DNA from: JACKBK01 sp963707275
GTDB taxonomy: Bacteria > Chloroflexota > Anaerolineae > JAAEKA01
Direction of reading: 5' to 3'
Assembly (NCBI GenBank): GCA_963707275.1
Contig: CAVPPH010000003.1
Coordinates: 558,001-622,000 of the forward strand
DNA length: 64,000 nt
Shown here: one piece after another, positions 28,611 to 37,437 of the stretch
How the letters are laid out: each line of letters starts with the position of its first letter
Numbering within the stretch: position 1 is the stretch's first letter
The notes under the pieces: model-generated
Databases searched by the model: none
The model's input: only the letters and a program-made list of their open reading frames with translations
Told to the model about the DNA's origin: nothing
Program-made: the position numbers and the translations under genes

Positions 28611-28992
28611 AGAGAGTTACCTCCTTGATGGAATTGCCTCCGCGAGGCAATGGTGAGAGATGAGAAACAGATAGACGAAACGAACGGGAGTTTGTTTCGG
28701 AACGGAGAACCTGCTGATTTGGGATGGGTCTACAAATTGCCTGCGTTGGCTCGGTCAGGCGCTTCGGAGGAACATCAAGGTGCTTCGCAAAGACCGGCCA
28801 AAGCGGTAGTGAACTCGCGAATTTAGGTGGTGAGGCTCATGTCAAGAACAAGTGCGCTAGACGGTACGGACACGGTCGGGAGACCATCCCAAGCGCGGAA
28901 ACTCGCTGATGCAGGTGGCGAAGCACAGGTCCTTGAGGGCGCCTACGGGCAGGACGGATTACAAGCCCCTGTGCTGCGAGCGTTGACCGGCG
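28611..28992. other. 382-nt gap between lacI and isomerase, nothing clear
   Basis: Contains the isomerase ribosome site, a short hairpin at about 28633-28651 (ATTGCCTC with GAGGCAAT), and two loosely similar 33-nt stretches at about 28811 and 28899. No promoter or gene could be supported. It separates lacI from the enzymes, so the isomerase may have its own start site that I cannot see. Confidence 0.4.
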
Positions 28993-30039
28993 CTAGCTTG
29001 CCAGACGGATCGAGCTTTCCCGTATGATCAGCTCCGGCTGGAGCCACACAGTGACAGGCTCCTGGTTGACGGAGTCGTGGGAGGCTTCGAGCATGGCAAT
29101 CAACTGCTGCACAGCCCGGCAGCCAAGCTGATGCAGGTCCTGGTGAACAGTAGTCAACGGCGGGCAAAAATAAGCCGACTCCGCTATATCGTCGAACCCG
29201 ACGACCGCCAGATCGCGCGGTACAGCGATCCCACGGGCGCGCGCTGCCGACAATAGGCCAAGCGCCATCTGGTCGTTGGCGACGAAGACACCGTCCATAT
29301 CAGGATACTGCTGAAGCAGATGAAAGGCGGCGGCCTCGCCGCTACGGCTCGACCAGTTGCCCTCCGCCCACATGCGATCCTCCACGGACAAGCCAGCAGA
29401 CCGTAGGGTCTCAGACCAGGCGGCGAATCGCTCGCGCGCTTCCCACCAGACCAGCGGGCCAGCCAGATGGCCAATTCGTCGGCAGCCCTGCTGCAAGAGG
29501 TGTTCCACCGCCAGCCGCGCGCCGGTGCGATTGTCGTACGAGACGATGGGCAAACCGGGCTGAGGATTCATGGTCAAAAAGACGAAGGGGACGTGCAGAT
29601 CGGGTAACTGCTCCAGCAGCCAGGCGCGGTTGGTATCCGACTCGGGAACCGCCCAGATCACGCCGTCCACCTGGCGCGCCAACATGCCGTGAAGGATCGA
29701 CTTGACGTCGATGGTGTCGAAGGTGGGAAGCTCGTTGAGAAGTATTGAGTAGCCGGTTGCCTCTGCCTGCGAGGCAATTCCGTTCAGGGTGCGGGAGGGG
29801 CCGATGTAGGTCAGGCCGGCGGTGATGACGCCCAACATCTGGCTGCGCTGGTTGATCAAGCTGCGGGCCAGCGCGCTGGGCCGATACTGAAGCCGCTCGA
29901 TCACCTGCAGGACGCGGTCACGTGTAGCGGGGGCCACGTGGGGCAGATCGTTGAGGACGCGAGACACGGTCTGAATGGAAACGTCAGCTTCCTCTGCGAC
30001 CTGCTTGATGGTAACTCGCTTGTTCCGAGTGGCCGCCAT
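28993..30039 (-). CDS. LacI-family transcriptional regulator
   Basis: 348 residues. The N-terminal helix-turn-helix reads VTIKQVAEEADVSIQTVSRVLNDLPHVAPATRDRV with the hinge helix YRPSALARSL, then a periplasmic-binding-protein-like sensor domain (MLGVITAGLTYIGPSRTLNGI, VSYDNRTGARLAVEHLLQQGCRRIGHLAG, DGVFVANDQMALGLL, VVGFDDIAESAYFCPPLTTVHQDL). Intact. It diverges from the sugar-binding lipoprotein gene, and identical operator-like elements sit just after both -10 boxes, so it probably represses itself and the transporter and is relieved by a sugar. Which sugar is unknown; the pentose enzymes downstream suggest a pentose. Confidence 0.93.
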   Translation of the reverse strand: MAATRNKRVTIKQVAEEADVSIQTVSRVLNDLPHVAPATRDRVLQVIERLQYRPSALARSLINQRSQMLGVITAGLTYIGPSRTLNGIASQAEATGYSILLNELPTFDTIDVKSILHGMLARQVDGVIWAVPESDTNRAWLLEQLPDLHVPFVFLTMNPQPGLPIVSYDNRTGARLAVEHLLQQGCRRIGHLAGPLVWWEARERFAAWSETLRSAGLSVEDRMWAEGNWSSRSGEAAAFHLLQQYPDMDGVFVANDQMALGLLSAARARGIAVPRDLAVVGFDDIAESAYFCPPLTTVHQDLHQLGCRAVQQLIAMLEASHDSVNQEPVTVWLQPELIIRESSIRLAS

Positions 30040-30061
30040 GGCGCGTACCCTTTCCTACTCC

Positions 30062-30118
30062 GTTATCGTTACCGGGATCGTTCACATGTAGAATAACACA
30101 CAAATAATGCCGTGTCAA
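30062..30118 (-). promoter_or_regulatory. lacI promoter with operator-like element
   Basis: Minus-strand TTGACA (30113-30118), 17 nt, TATTCT (30090-30095), immediately followed by a 28-nt element (30062-30089). The element carries two AACGAT half-sites as a direct repeat with GTAAC/GAAC context. The same element occurs in mirror orientation at 30188-30215. Confidence 0.85.
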
Positions 30119-30158
30119 GAGTCAGAAATTGACCCGACTCGAGTACACGAAATCACTC

Positions 30159-30215
30159 TTGACAAGGGTCAGATTGTATGTTATCCTACATGTGAACGAT
30201 CCCGGTAACGATAAC
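30159..30215 (+). promoter_or_regulatory. Sugar transporter promoter with operator-like element
   Basis: TTGACA (30159-30164), 17 nt, TATCCT (30182-30187), then the 28-nt element at 30188-30215, exactly the reverse complement of the one in the lacI promoter. Distances from -35, -10 and element are the same on both sides. Binding here by the LacI protein would block transcription start at either promoter. Confidence 0.88.
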
Positions 30216-30276
30216 AGAGCCATGGTTATGTTGTCAGTTCGCAAGCAGTGCGAACGATTCAACCATAGAGGAGGTG

Positions 30277-30414
30277 ATGTTCCCCACTTACCCATCTGCG
30301 TCCCTCTCGACCACCCTCGAAGCATCATCGTTCGCCAAACCACCACCTGCGTTCTATCAATGGGTCCAACGAAGGACCCCATCAACGTTCCAAAGAAGGA
30401 GCCATTTCACATGA
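30277..30414 (+). CDS. Possible 45-residue leader peptide ahead of sugar SBP
   Basis: A short frame beginning ATG 30277 directly behind a full AGGAGGTGAT ribosome-binding sequence (spacing only about 2 nt, which is unusually short). It runs 45 codons and stops with TGA at 30412-30414, overlapping the SBP start (ATGA). It is Ser/Pro/Thr-rich, with no known family. Could be a translational-coupling leader, or a chance frame within the 5' UTR. A small hairpin (GGGTCC with GGACCC, about 30362-30379) lies within it. Confidence 0.3.
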   Translation: MFPTYPSASLSTTLEASSFAKPPPAFYQWVQRRTPSTFQRRSHFT

Positions 30415-31460
30415 AGAGACTACCACTTCTCATCGGGATCGTCCTCGTGCTCGCAATGCTTGCCGCGTGCACCGTTCCAGCGACGCCGGTTCCAGCAACA
30501 GCCGCAGCAACCGGCGATCAAGCCAGCGCAACTACCAGCGATGCCCCCGGTTGGTGCGCCAACACAAAGATCGTCTTCTTCCCGGGCGGCCCGGCCGGCG
30601 GGGTCTTCGCCAACAACGTCTACAACGGCGCCAAGCAAGCACAGGCTGACCTCGGCGCGGACGTGCAGTACGTTTTCTCGGACTGGGATCCACAGAAGAT
30701 GATCCAGCAGTTCTCGGAAGCCGCTGCCACCAAGCCCGACGGTATCGCCGTCATGGGGCACCCTGGCGATGACGCCTTCAGCCCGCTGATCGACAAGGCT
30801 GAGGCCGACGGAATCATCGTCACCAGCCAGAACACCGAGCTGCCCGCCAGCTTCAACCAGTACCAGGGCAACGGCTTTGGCTACGTCGGCGCAGTCAACT
30901 ACACCGCCGGCTTCAATCTGGGCAAAGAAGCCGTCAAGCGCTTCGGGCTGCAATCCGGCGACCGCGCCATGGTGTGGGGCCTGCTCTCCCAGCCCTCGCG
31001 CGGCGAGCGGACCAAGGGCGTCATCGACGCGCTGGAGGAAGCCGGACTGACAGTAGACTACCTGGAGATCGACGCAGCCACCAACGCTGACCCCGCGGCC
31101 GGCACACCGACCTTCACCGGTTACGTAACCTCCAACCCGGACGTCAAGCTGGTCGTAACCGACCACGGCGGCTTGACTGCAACTCTGCAGACCTACCTGA
31201 CGGCGGCTGGCAAAGGCCCGGACGACATCTACGGCGCGGGCTTCGACCTCTCGCCGGCAACGCTGGAAGCGATCCGCGGCGGCTGGACCGATCTGGTGAT
31301 CGATCAGCAGCCGTGGCTGCAAGGCTACCTGCCGATCCTGCAGATTTGCCTCACTGATGTCTTCGGCTTCTCGGGCCTGATGATCGACACCGGCGCTGGC
31401 TTCGCCGACAAGGACAACCTCGACTTCCTGGCGCCGCTGATCGAGAAGGAAATCCGCTAG
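30411..31460 (+). CDS. Sugar ABC transporter substrate-binding lipoprotein (family Peripla_BP_4)
   Basis: 349 residues from ATG 30411 (AAGGAG about 9 nt upstream). Signal peptide with lipobox LAAC (Cys about 21), then a Thr/Ala/Pro linker and a ribose-binding-protein type domain: KIVFFPGGPAGGVFANNVYNGAKQAQADLG, KPDGIAVMGHPGDDAFSPLIDKAEADGIIVTSQNTE, GYVGAVNYTAGFNLGKEAV, VKLVVTDHGGLTATLQTYL and LVIDQQPWLQGYLPILQ. It binds a sugar outside the membrane and delivers it to the permease two genes later. First structural gene under the LacI-type operator. A strong hairpin follows its stop. Intact. Confidence 0.92.
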   Translation: MKRLPLLIGIVLVLAMLAACTVPATPVPATAAATGDQASATTSDAPGWCANTKIVFFPGGPAGGVFANNVYNGAKQAQADLGADVQYVFSDWDPQKMIQQFSEAAATKPDGIAVMGHPGDDAFSPLIDKAEADGIIVTSQNTELPASFNQYQGNGFGYVGAVNYTAGFNLGKEAVKRFGLQSGDRAMVWGLLSQPSRGERTKGVIDALEEAGLTVDYLEIDAATNADPAAGTPTFTGYVTSNPDVKLVVTDHGGLTATLQTYLTAAGKGPDDIYGAGFDLSPATLEAIRGGWTDLVIDQQPWLQGYLPILQICLTDVFGFSGLMIDTGAGFADKDNLDFLAPLIEKEIR

Positions 31461-31540
31461 GCCATGTAATCTGGGAACCGCCTGCGCAAGCTAACAGCGC
31501 AGCAGGCTGAACCCCCGAATGCGTCAGTGTCATCGCATTG

Positions 31541-31577
31541 AACGGAGGGGCAAACGGCTCCCGTTTGCCCCTCCGTT
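31541..31577. terminator. Post-SBP hairpin, 17-bp perfect stem
   Basis: Arms 31541-31557 and 31561-31577 pair exactly with a 3-nt loop, 81 nt after the SBP stop and before the ATPase ribosome site. No long T-run. Probably stabilises the SBP mRNA 3' end or partly terminates, so that the binding protein is made in excess over the membrane parts. Confidence 0.7.
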
Positions 31578-31600
31578 GCTGGACTGAAGGAGACTGCTCC

Positions 31601-32359
31601 ATGGGCGAAAATCTGCTGGAGATGAACGACGTCTATAAGTCGTTCGGCGATGTTGCTGCTGTCCACGACATCAACTTCCGCGTCGGGCGCAACGAGATCG
31701 TCGGCTTGCTGGGCGACAACGGCGCAGGCAAATCAACCCTCATCAAGCTGATCACCGGTTATCATCAACCGGACCGCGGGGAGATTTACTTCGATGACCA
31801 GCGCATCGACCACCTGACCGTTGCCCAGGCGCGTGATCTGGGCATCGAGACCGTCTACCAGGAGCGCGCCCTGGCTGAACAACAGCCGCTGTGGCGCAAC
31901 ATTTTTATGGGGCGCGAGCTGACCAACCGCTATGGCCTGATGGACGTCAAGCGCATGAAGCAGGAAACCGACCGGCTGATGCTGGAGTCCATGGGCTTCA
32001 CCTCGACCGCAGTCACGTCCGACTCGGTGGTCAAGACCTTCTCCGGCGGTGAGAAGCAAGGCGTCGCGATCACCCGCGCGCTCTATTTCAAGGCCGAGCT
32101 GATCATCCTGGACGAGCCAACCATGGGGCTGTCGCTTTCGGAAACGCGCAAGCTGATGGACTTTGTCGCCGATATCAAGCGACAGGGCAAGTCCTGCGTT
32201 TTTATCGACCACAACATTTTCCATGTCTATTCAGTGGCCGACCGGGTCGTCGTCCTGGACCGCGGCACGGTATCGGGCGAGTTTCTCACCAAAGACATCA
32301 CGCTCGATCAGTTGATGGAGAAGATGTATCGGGTTGCCGAGACCGGCAGTCTGGACTAG
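31601..32359 (+). CDS. Sugar ABC transporter ATPase, single nucleotide-binding domain
   Basis: 252 residues from ATG 31601 (GAAGGAG about 9 nt upstream). One complete ATPase domain: GLLGDNGAGKSTLIKL (Walker A), YQERALAEQQ (Q-loop), FSGGEKQGVAI (signature), ELIILDEPTMGLS (Walker B) and CVFIDHN (switch His). The usual sugar ATPases of this class (RbsA, MglA, AraG) carry two tandem domains in about 500 residues; this one has only one, like the FrcA/TmoA-type half-length proteins, and probably dimerises. It sits between the SBP and its permease. Confidence 0.9.
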   Translation: MGENLLEMNDVYKSFGDVAAVHDINFRVGRNEIVGLLGDNGAGKSTLIKLITGYHQPDRGEIYFDDQRIDHLTVAQARDLGIETVYQERALAEQQPLWRNIFMGRELTNRYGLMDVKRMKQETDRLMLESMGFTSTAVTSDSVVKTFSGGEKQGVAITRALYFKAELIILDEPTMGLSLSETRKLMDFVADIKRQGKSCVFIDHNIFHVYSVADRVVVLDRGTVSGEFLTKDITLDQLMEKMYRVAETGSLD

Positions 32360-32380
32360 AGTTGATCAGAGGACGCAACC

Positions 32381-33409
32381 ATGACACCAAGCACGGAAAC
32401 ACAAGCCGCCAATCCCGTACCGGCCGGCCGGCCGCAGGTAACGCATAGCAGGCTGGGGCATTTCATTCGTTCGCACCCCTTTCAGATCGGTATCCTGGCA
32501 GTAGCAGCCTTCATTTGGATCCTATTCTTCATCGGGTCGCCGCAGACCTTCAGCTCATTTCCGATCTACCAGTCGTTCATGTCAACGACGCCGTTCTTCG
32601 CGGTCATGGCGTTGCCGCTGACATTGGTGATCATCGCCAAAGAGATCGACCTCTCCTTTCCTTCCGTCATGTCGTTTGGCATGCTGGCTTTTTCGTTGAC
32701 GCTGGCAGCTACTGGCAATGTGGCTTTCGCATTCATCGCTCTGCTGGCAGCGGGCGTGCTGGCAGGATTGATCAACGGCTTGCTGGTGGTGCGAATCGGC
32801 ATACCGGCCCTGGTGGCAACTATCGGCACCAGCTTTTTCTGGCGCGGTGTCGTGCTGGTGGTGACAGGCGGCAGGGGCAGTTCGCTGGTGCCAACGACGC
32901 AGACGTTTCTGCACCCGCTACTGGTAGGTCGGTTGTTTGGCAAGATCCCCATGCAGTTTGTCTGGACACTGGTGATCGCCGGCGCGCTGTGGGTGCTGCT
33001 GAACCGCACCAGGCGCGGCGCAGCCGTCTACCTGGTGGGCGACAACGAGGACAGCGCCCGCTTAATGGGCGTCAACGTCGGCCGCACCAAGATCATGGTC
33101 TTTGTCCTGATGGGGCTGGCGGCAGCCTTCGCAGGCATGCTCGTCTCTCTGGAGCTGCTGTACTACTGGCCAACCCTGGGCGAAGGCTACCTGCTGACCG
33201 CCCTGTCCTCGGTCTTTTTGGGCGGCACCTCCGTCTTCGGCGGCACAGGCACAATCTTCGGCACGCTGGTGGCTTCGTTCATTATCGGCGCCATCAACGC
33301 CGGCATCGTGGCCGCCGGTATGGCTGGCTTCTGGACCCAGTTGATCTACGGCCTCATTATCGTCGGCTCGGTGTCGATCCAGGTCATTCTGGGCAAGCGA
33401 TTGTCTTAG
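32381..33409 (+). CDS. Sugar ABC transporter permease (RbsC/BPD_transp_2 type)
   Basis: 342 residues, about ten hydrophobic segments, typical of the branched-chain/ribose permease family: IGILAVAAFIWILFFIG, LPLTLVIIAKEIDLSFPSVMSF (the EID-containing motif), GLINGLLVVRIGIPALVATIGTSF, YLVGDNEDSARLMGVNVGRTKIMVF and LSSVFLGGTSVFGGTGTIFGTL. Spaced 21 nt after the ATPase. Forms the channel for the first sugar ABC system. Intact. Confidence 0.92.
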   Translation: MTPSTETQAANPVPAGRPQVTHSRLGHFIRSHPFQIGILAVAAFIWILFFIGSPQTFSSFPIYQSFMSTTPFFAVMALPLTLVIIAKEIDLSFPSVMSFGMLAFSLTLAATGNVAFAFIALLAAGVLAGLINGLLVVRIGIPALVATIGTSFFWRGVVLVVTGGRGSSLVPTTQTFLHPLLVGRLFGKIPMQFVWTLVIAGALWVLLNRTRRGAAVYLVGDNEDSARLMGVNVGRTKIMVFVLMGLAAAFAGMLVSLELLYYWPTLGEGYLLTALSSVFLGGTSVFGGTGTIFGTLVASFIIGAINAGIVAAGMAGFWTQLIYGLIIVGSVSIQVILGKRLS

Positions 33410-33571
33410 CGACGGCCATCCACGAATGTGATCACGAATACACGAATTCAGACGCGAGGATGCACAAGTGTTACTGACCATGAACACAAGCAATGGCCAT
33501 CAAGCGCCGGATGGCATTCGTGTATTCGGGTGGCATTCGCGGATGGCTCGTCTTACCGAGCCCCAGCACCC

Positions 33572-34678
33572 ATGAAACACCGAGACCGTGTACAGCTTGC
33601 CTTACAGCGCGAGAAGCCCGATCGTTGCCCAATGCAGATCAGTTTCACGCCGGAGTTCGCCGCGCGGCTCAGGCAGCAGATGGGCATCCAGGACCACGAG
33701 ACGCACAACCCGCACGGCGGCGGCAACACCTACGTGCTGGAGCGCGCGCTGGACGAAGACCTGCTGCTGACATCGGTCGGCTGGGCCAATTCCTACTACG
33801 CCACCGAGAGCCTGAGCGCCGACGGCGTCAGCTACACCGACGAGTGGGGCGTGACCTGGCGAAATACGCCCTACAGCACGCTCTTCGGCGACGGCTATTA
33901 CACCGAGATGGTCAACCACCCCCTGGCCGACGATGCGGCCATCGACAGCTATCAGCCGCCCGATCCAAACCGGCCTGAGCTATACACCGAAGCGGCCCGC
34001 GTCATCCGCGAGTTCGGCGACGAATACTGGATCGTCGGCGTGACCGTCACCACGATTTGGGAAACAGCCTGGGCGCTGCGTGGCTACCAGCAGGCGCTGA
34101 CCGATCTGTTGCTCAACCCCGACCTGATCGAGCGGATCATGGACATGCCCTTTCAGTACCACCTCACCGCGGCCAAACGGCTGGTCGAGCTGGGCGTGGA
34201 CATGATCTGGATCGGCGACGATGTCGGCGCGCAGAACCGGATGCTGATGGCGCCCAAGACCTGGCGACGTTTCCTCAAGCCGCGCATGGCGACTTTCATC
34301 GCCGAGCTGAAGCGCATCAATCCGGCCATCAAGATCGCCTACCATTCCGACGGCAACATCCTGCCCATCATCCCCGACCTGATCGAGATCGGCCTCGATG
34401 TGCTCAACCCGATCCAGCCGCAGTCTATGGACCCGGCCGAGGTTGCACGACGTTACGGCGACAAACTGTGTTTCTGGGGTTCCATCGACGAGCAATACAC
34501 GCTACCCTACGGGACGCCGGCTGAGGTGGAAGCAGAAGTACAAACCCGTCTGGCTACTCTCGGCAAGCAGGGCGGGCTGATTATCGGTCCGACCCATCAT
34601 GTGCAATTGGACACGCCGCTGGAGAACTTCTGGGCGATGGTGCACACCGTGAAGGGCGCCACCTACAGGTCTGACTGA
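33572..34678 (+). CDS. UroD-family protein within sugar transport operon (copy 2)
   Basis: 368 residues from ATG 33572; the frame is open upstream but the block MKHRDRVQLALQREKPDRCP is the family N-terminus. Conserved parts: MIWIGDDVGAQNRMLMAPKTW, AYHSDGNILPIIPDLIEIGLDVLNPIQPQSMD, CFWGSIDEQYTLPYGTPAEVEAEV and THHVQLDTPLENFWAMV. Closest in the window to the protein at 22328-23437. A true HemE Arg motif is missing. Members next to cobalamin enzymes transfer methyl groups, but no corrinoid protein is seen here. I infer an uncharacterised role in sugar catabolism. Confidence 0.82.
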   Translation: MKHRDRVQLALQREKPDRCPMQISFTPEFAARLRQQMGIQDHETHNPHGGGNTYVLERALDEDLLLTSVGWANSYYATESLSADGVSYTDEWGVTWRNTPYSTLFGDGYYTEMVNHPLADDAAIDSYQPPDPNRPELYTEAARVIREFGDEYWIVGVTVTTIWETAWALRGYQQALTDLLLNPDLIERIMDMPFQYHLTAAKRLVELGVDMIWIGDDVGAQNRMLMAPKTWRRFLKPRMATFIAELKRINPAIKIAYHSDGNILPIIPDLIEIGLDVLNPIQPQSMDPAEVARRYGDKLCFWGSIDEQYTLPYGTPAEVEAEVQTRLATLGKQGGLIIGPTHHVQLDTPLENFWAMVHTVKGATYRSD

Positions 34679-34690
34679 CAACTCCCGACC

Positions 34691-35832
34691 ATGATTGATG
34701 CGCCGATTGCACAGCCAGCCGTTCTTGATCCCAGCCGGCCCAGCCCCTGGTGGCAACTCCACATCGAGGGGATGCCCGACGCCGATATGGCCATGCGCCG
34801 TATCTACGCCTGGTTCGCAGGCGAGATCATCGACCGGCCTCCGGTGCGCTTCATGGCGCACAACGCGTTTCTCGACACGGCGGCCGATTTCGCCGGTTTG
34901 ACGCCAGCGGAATGCAAGGTCCGCTGGTACGACCCGGAGTACCAGATCGACCGCTACCTGCATGCCATCGAGGGACGGCGCTGGCACGGCGAGACCTTCC
35001 CCGTCTACTGGCCCAATCTGGGGCCGGACGTCTACGCAGCGTTCTACGGCGCCAAGCTGCATTTCGGCGAGGTGACATCGTGGTCAGAACCGCTGGTGCG
35101 CGACTGGGACGAATTGACACGCATCCGGCTGGACATGAGCAACGAGTACGCGCGCACCCTGGACGAGTTGACCCGCTACGCGCTGGAGCGCTGCCCAGGC
35201 AAGTGTCTGGTGGGCTATACCGACCTGCACCCGGGGCTGGACTGCGTGGCCGCCTGGCGCGACCCGCAGCAGCTTTGCTTGGACATGATCGACAGTCCGG
35301 CAGCAGGTGCATCGCCTGGCCGAGCTTTCAATCGCCGACTTCGAGACGATCTACGACCACTACGACGTGCTGCTCAAGGACGCACGGGCAGCCGTCGGTA
35401 AGCTGGATGGGTATTCCCTCCTTTGGCCGGATGCACATCCCAAGCTGCGACTTCTCGAACCTGATCTCACCCCGCTTCTTCGGGGAGTTCGGCCTGCCGA
35501 TCCTGCAGCGCGAAGTCATGACCATGACGCACAACATCTTTCACGTCGATGGCAAGCGGGTGGCCCGCCACCTGGATGCCATCCTCAGCGTGCCAGACGT
35601 GCACGCCATCCAGTGGGTGCAAGGCGTCGGCGACGACCAGCCGATCATGCAGTGGACGCCGTTCATCCAGAGCATCCAGGCGCGCGGCGTACCGGTCATC
35701 GTGGACCTGAACAAAGCCGAGTTGGATGATTTCATGCAGGCCATGCGACCCGATGGATTGTTTGTCTGGATCGCCACCGAGAACGAAGAAGAAGAGTTGG
35801 AACTGCTGAGGCGAATCGAGCGATGGACCTGA
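34691..35832 (+). CDS. UroD-like protein, divergent branch (two frameshifts)
   Basis: About 380 residues when repaired, from ATG 34691, 12 nt after the previous UroD-like stop. It opens with WQLHIEGMPDADMAMRRIYAWFAGEIIDRPPVRFMAH, continues YAAFYGAKLHFGEVTSWSEPLV, shifts near 35300 (then AELSIADFETIYDHYDVLLKDA), shifts again near 35410, then MHIPSCDFSNLISPRFFGEFG, MTHNIFHVDGKRVARHLDAIL and WVQGVGDDQPIMQWTPFIQ. The HNIFHVDGKGVARH style block marks the UroD-like/methylcobalamin branch common in Chloroflexota. Stop TGA at 35832 overlaps the next gene's ATG at 35823. Function unknown. Confidence 0.75.
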
Positions 35833-37409
35833 CTGAACCTGCCTCCGTCACAACTGTACCGGCGCCAACCGCCATGAGCCAGCCGCCGCTGCTGGAAATG
35901 CGCGCCATCACCAAGAGCTTCCCCGGCGTGCAGGCGCTGCGCGAGGTCGATTTCGACGTTCGCCCCGGCGAGGTACACGCACTGGTAGGCGAGAACGGCG
36001 CCGGCAAGTCGACGCTGATGAAGATCGTCTCGGGAGTATATCAGTCTGATTCCGGCGAGATGATTTTCAAGGGGCAGCCGGCGGTCTTTCGCAACCCGCG
36101 CCAGGCCCAGGACGCCGGCATCGTCACCATTTACCAGGAATTGAATCTGGTACCCTACCAGTCGATCACCGAGAACATCTTCTTGGGCAGCGAGCTGACG
36201 CGCGGCGGTGTGGCGCTGCGCTGGTCGGACATGCATCAGCAGGCACGCGAGCTGCTGGCCAAGCTGCACCTGGACGTGGACCCGCGAACCCTGATCGGTG
36301 AACTGGGAGTCGGCAAGCAGCAGATGGTCGAGGTCGCCAAGGCGATCTACCACAAGGCCGACCTGATCATCATGGACGAGCCGACCTCGTCGCTGAGCAT
36401 CCGCGAGATCAACGATCTGTTCGGGATCGTGCGCGAGCTCAAGGAACAGGGCGTGTCGGTGGTCTACATCAGCCACCACCTGGAGGAGATCTTCCAGGTC
36501 AGCGACCGCACCACGGTGCTGCGCGATGGCCAGCTCATCAAGACTCAACCGACCGCCGACCTGAAGGTCGCGAGCCTCATTCGCCTGATGGTCGGGCGCG
36601 ATCTGTCAGAGCAGTTCCCCAAAGAGGTCATGCCGCGCGGCGACGAGGTGCTGCGCGTCGAGGGATTGAACCAGGGCGCAACGCTGCGCGATATCAACTT
36701 CTCGGCCTACGCCGGCGAGGTGCTGGGCATTGCCGGGCTGGTCGGCGCCGGCCGCACAGAACTGGTGCGGGCGGTTTTCGGCGCAGACCCGGTCGACAGC
36801 GGCACGTTCTATCTGGATGGCCAGAAAACCACAATCAAGTCCTCGCGCGACGCTGTGCACAATGGCATCGGCCTGCTAACCGAGGACCGCAAGCGCCAGG
36901 GACTGTTCCTGCAAATGACCGTACGCGAGAACATCACCATGTCTGTGCTGGAGCGGCTGACGCGCGGGCTGATGACGAACCGCAAGCGCGAGGCGGCCCT
37001 GTCACAGGAATACATCGATAGCCTGGCCATCAAGACCTCGGGGCAGGATCAACTGGCCATCAATCTCTCCGGCGGCACGCAGCAGAAGGTGGTGCTGAGC
37101 AAATGGCTGGCCACCAAGCCGCGCGTGCTGATCTTCGACGAGCCGACGCGCGGCATCGACGTGGGCGCGAAGGTCGAGATCTACCGCATGATGAACGCCC
37201 TGGCGCTCGACGGCGTGGCGATCATCATGGTCAGCTCAGAGTTGCCCGAGATCCTCGGCATGAGCGACCGGATCATGGTCATCGGCGGCGGGCGCATCCG
37301 CGGCTTCCTTGACAGGGAGGAAGCCAGCGAAGAGAAGATCATGGAACTGGCCACGGCAACAGACCGTGAGACCATTGCGCAGGTACTGCCGGTTTTGGCG
37401 CAAGAATGA
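35823..37409 (+). CDS. Sugar ABC transporter ATPase, two domains (RbsA/MglA type)
   Basis: 528 residues. N-terminal ATPase domain: ALVGENGAGKSTLMKI (Walker A), IYQELNLVPYQ (Q-loop), LGVGKQQMVEVAKAI (signature), DLIIMDEPTSSLS (Walker B) and YISHHLEE. C-terminal domain: GIAGLVGAGRTELVRA (degenerate Walker A), LSGGTQQKVVLSKWL (signature) and VLIFDEPTRGIDVGAK. The second domain is typically non-hydrolytic in this family. It overlaps the previous stop by 10 nt and feeds the permease 28 nt downstream. Intact. Confidence 0.94.
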   Translation: MDLTEPASVTTVPAPTAMSQPPLLEMRAITKSFPGVQALREVDFDVRPGEVHALVGENGAGKSTLMKIVSGVYQSDSGEMIFKGQPAVFRNPRQAQDAGIVTIYQELNLVPYQSITENIFLGSELTRGGVALRWSDMHQQARELLAKLHLDVDPRTLIGELGVGKQQMVEVAKAIYHKADLIIMDEPTSSLSIREINDLFGIVRELKEQGVSVVYISHHLEEIFQVSDRTTVLRDGQLIKTQPTADLKVASLIRLMVGRDLSEQFPKEVMPRGDEVLRVEGLNQGATLRDINFSAYAGEVLGIAGLVGAGRTELVRAVFGADPVDSGTFYLDGQKTTIKSSRDAVHNGIGLLTEDRKRQGLFLQMTVRENITMSVLERLTRGLMTNRKREAALSQEYIDSLAIKTSGQDQLAINLSGGTQQKVVLSKWLATKPRVLIFDEPTRGIDVGAKVEIYRMMNALALDGVAIIMVSSELPEILGMSDRIMVIGGGRIRGFLDREEASEEKIMELATATDRETIAQVLPVLAQE

Positions 37410-37437
37410 CTGAAACAACCTGGCGCGGAGCAACGCA

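Noticed and set aside
28735..28985. Direct repeats or gene remnant between lacI and the isomerase
   Set aside because: The two 33-nt stretches (about 28811 and 28899) agree only loosely, and no frame gives a recognisable protein.
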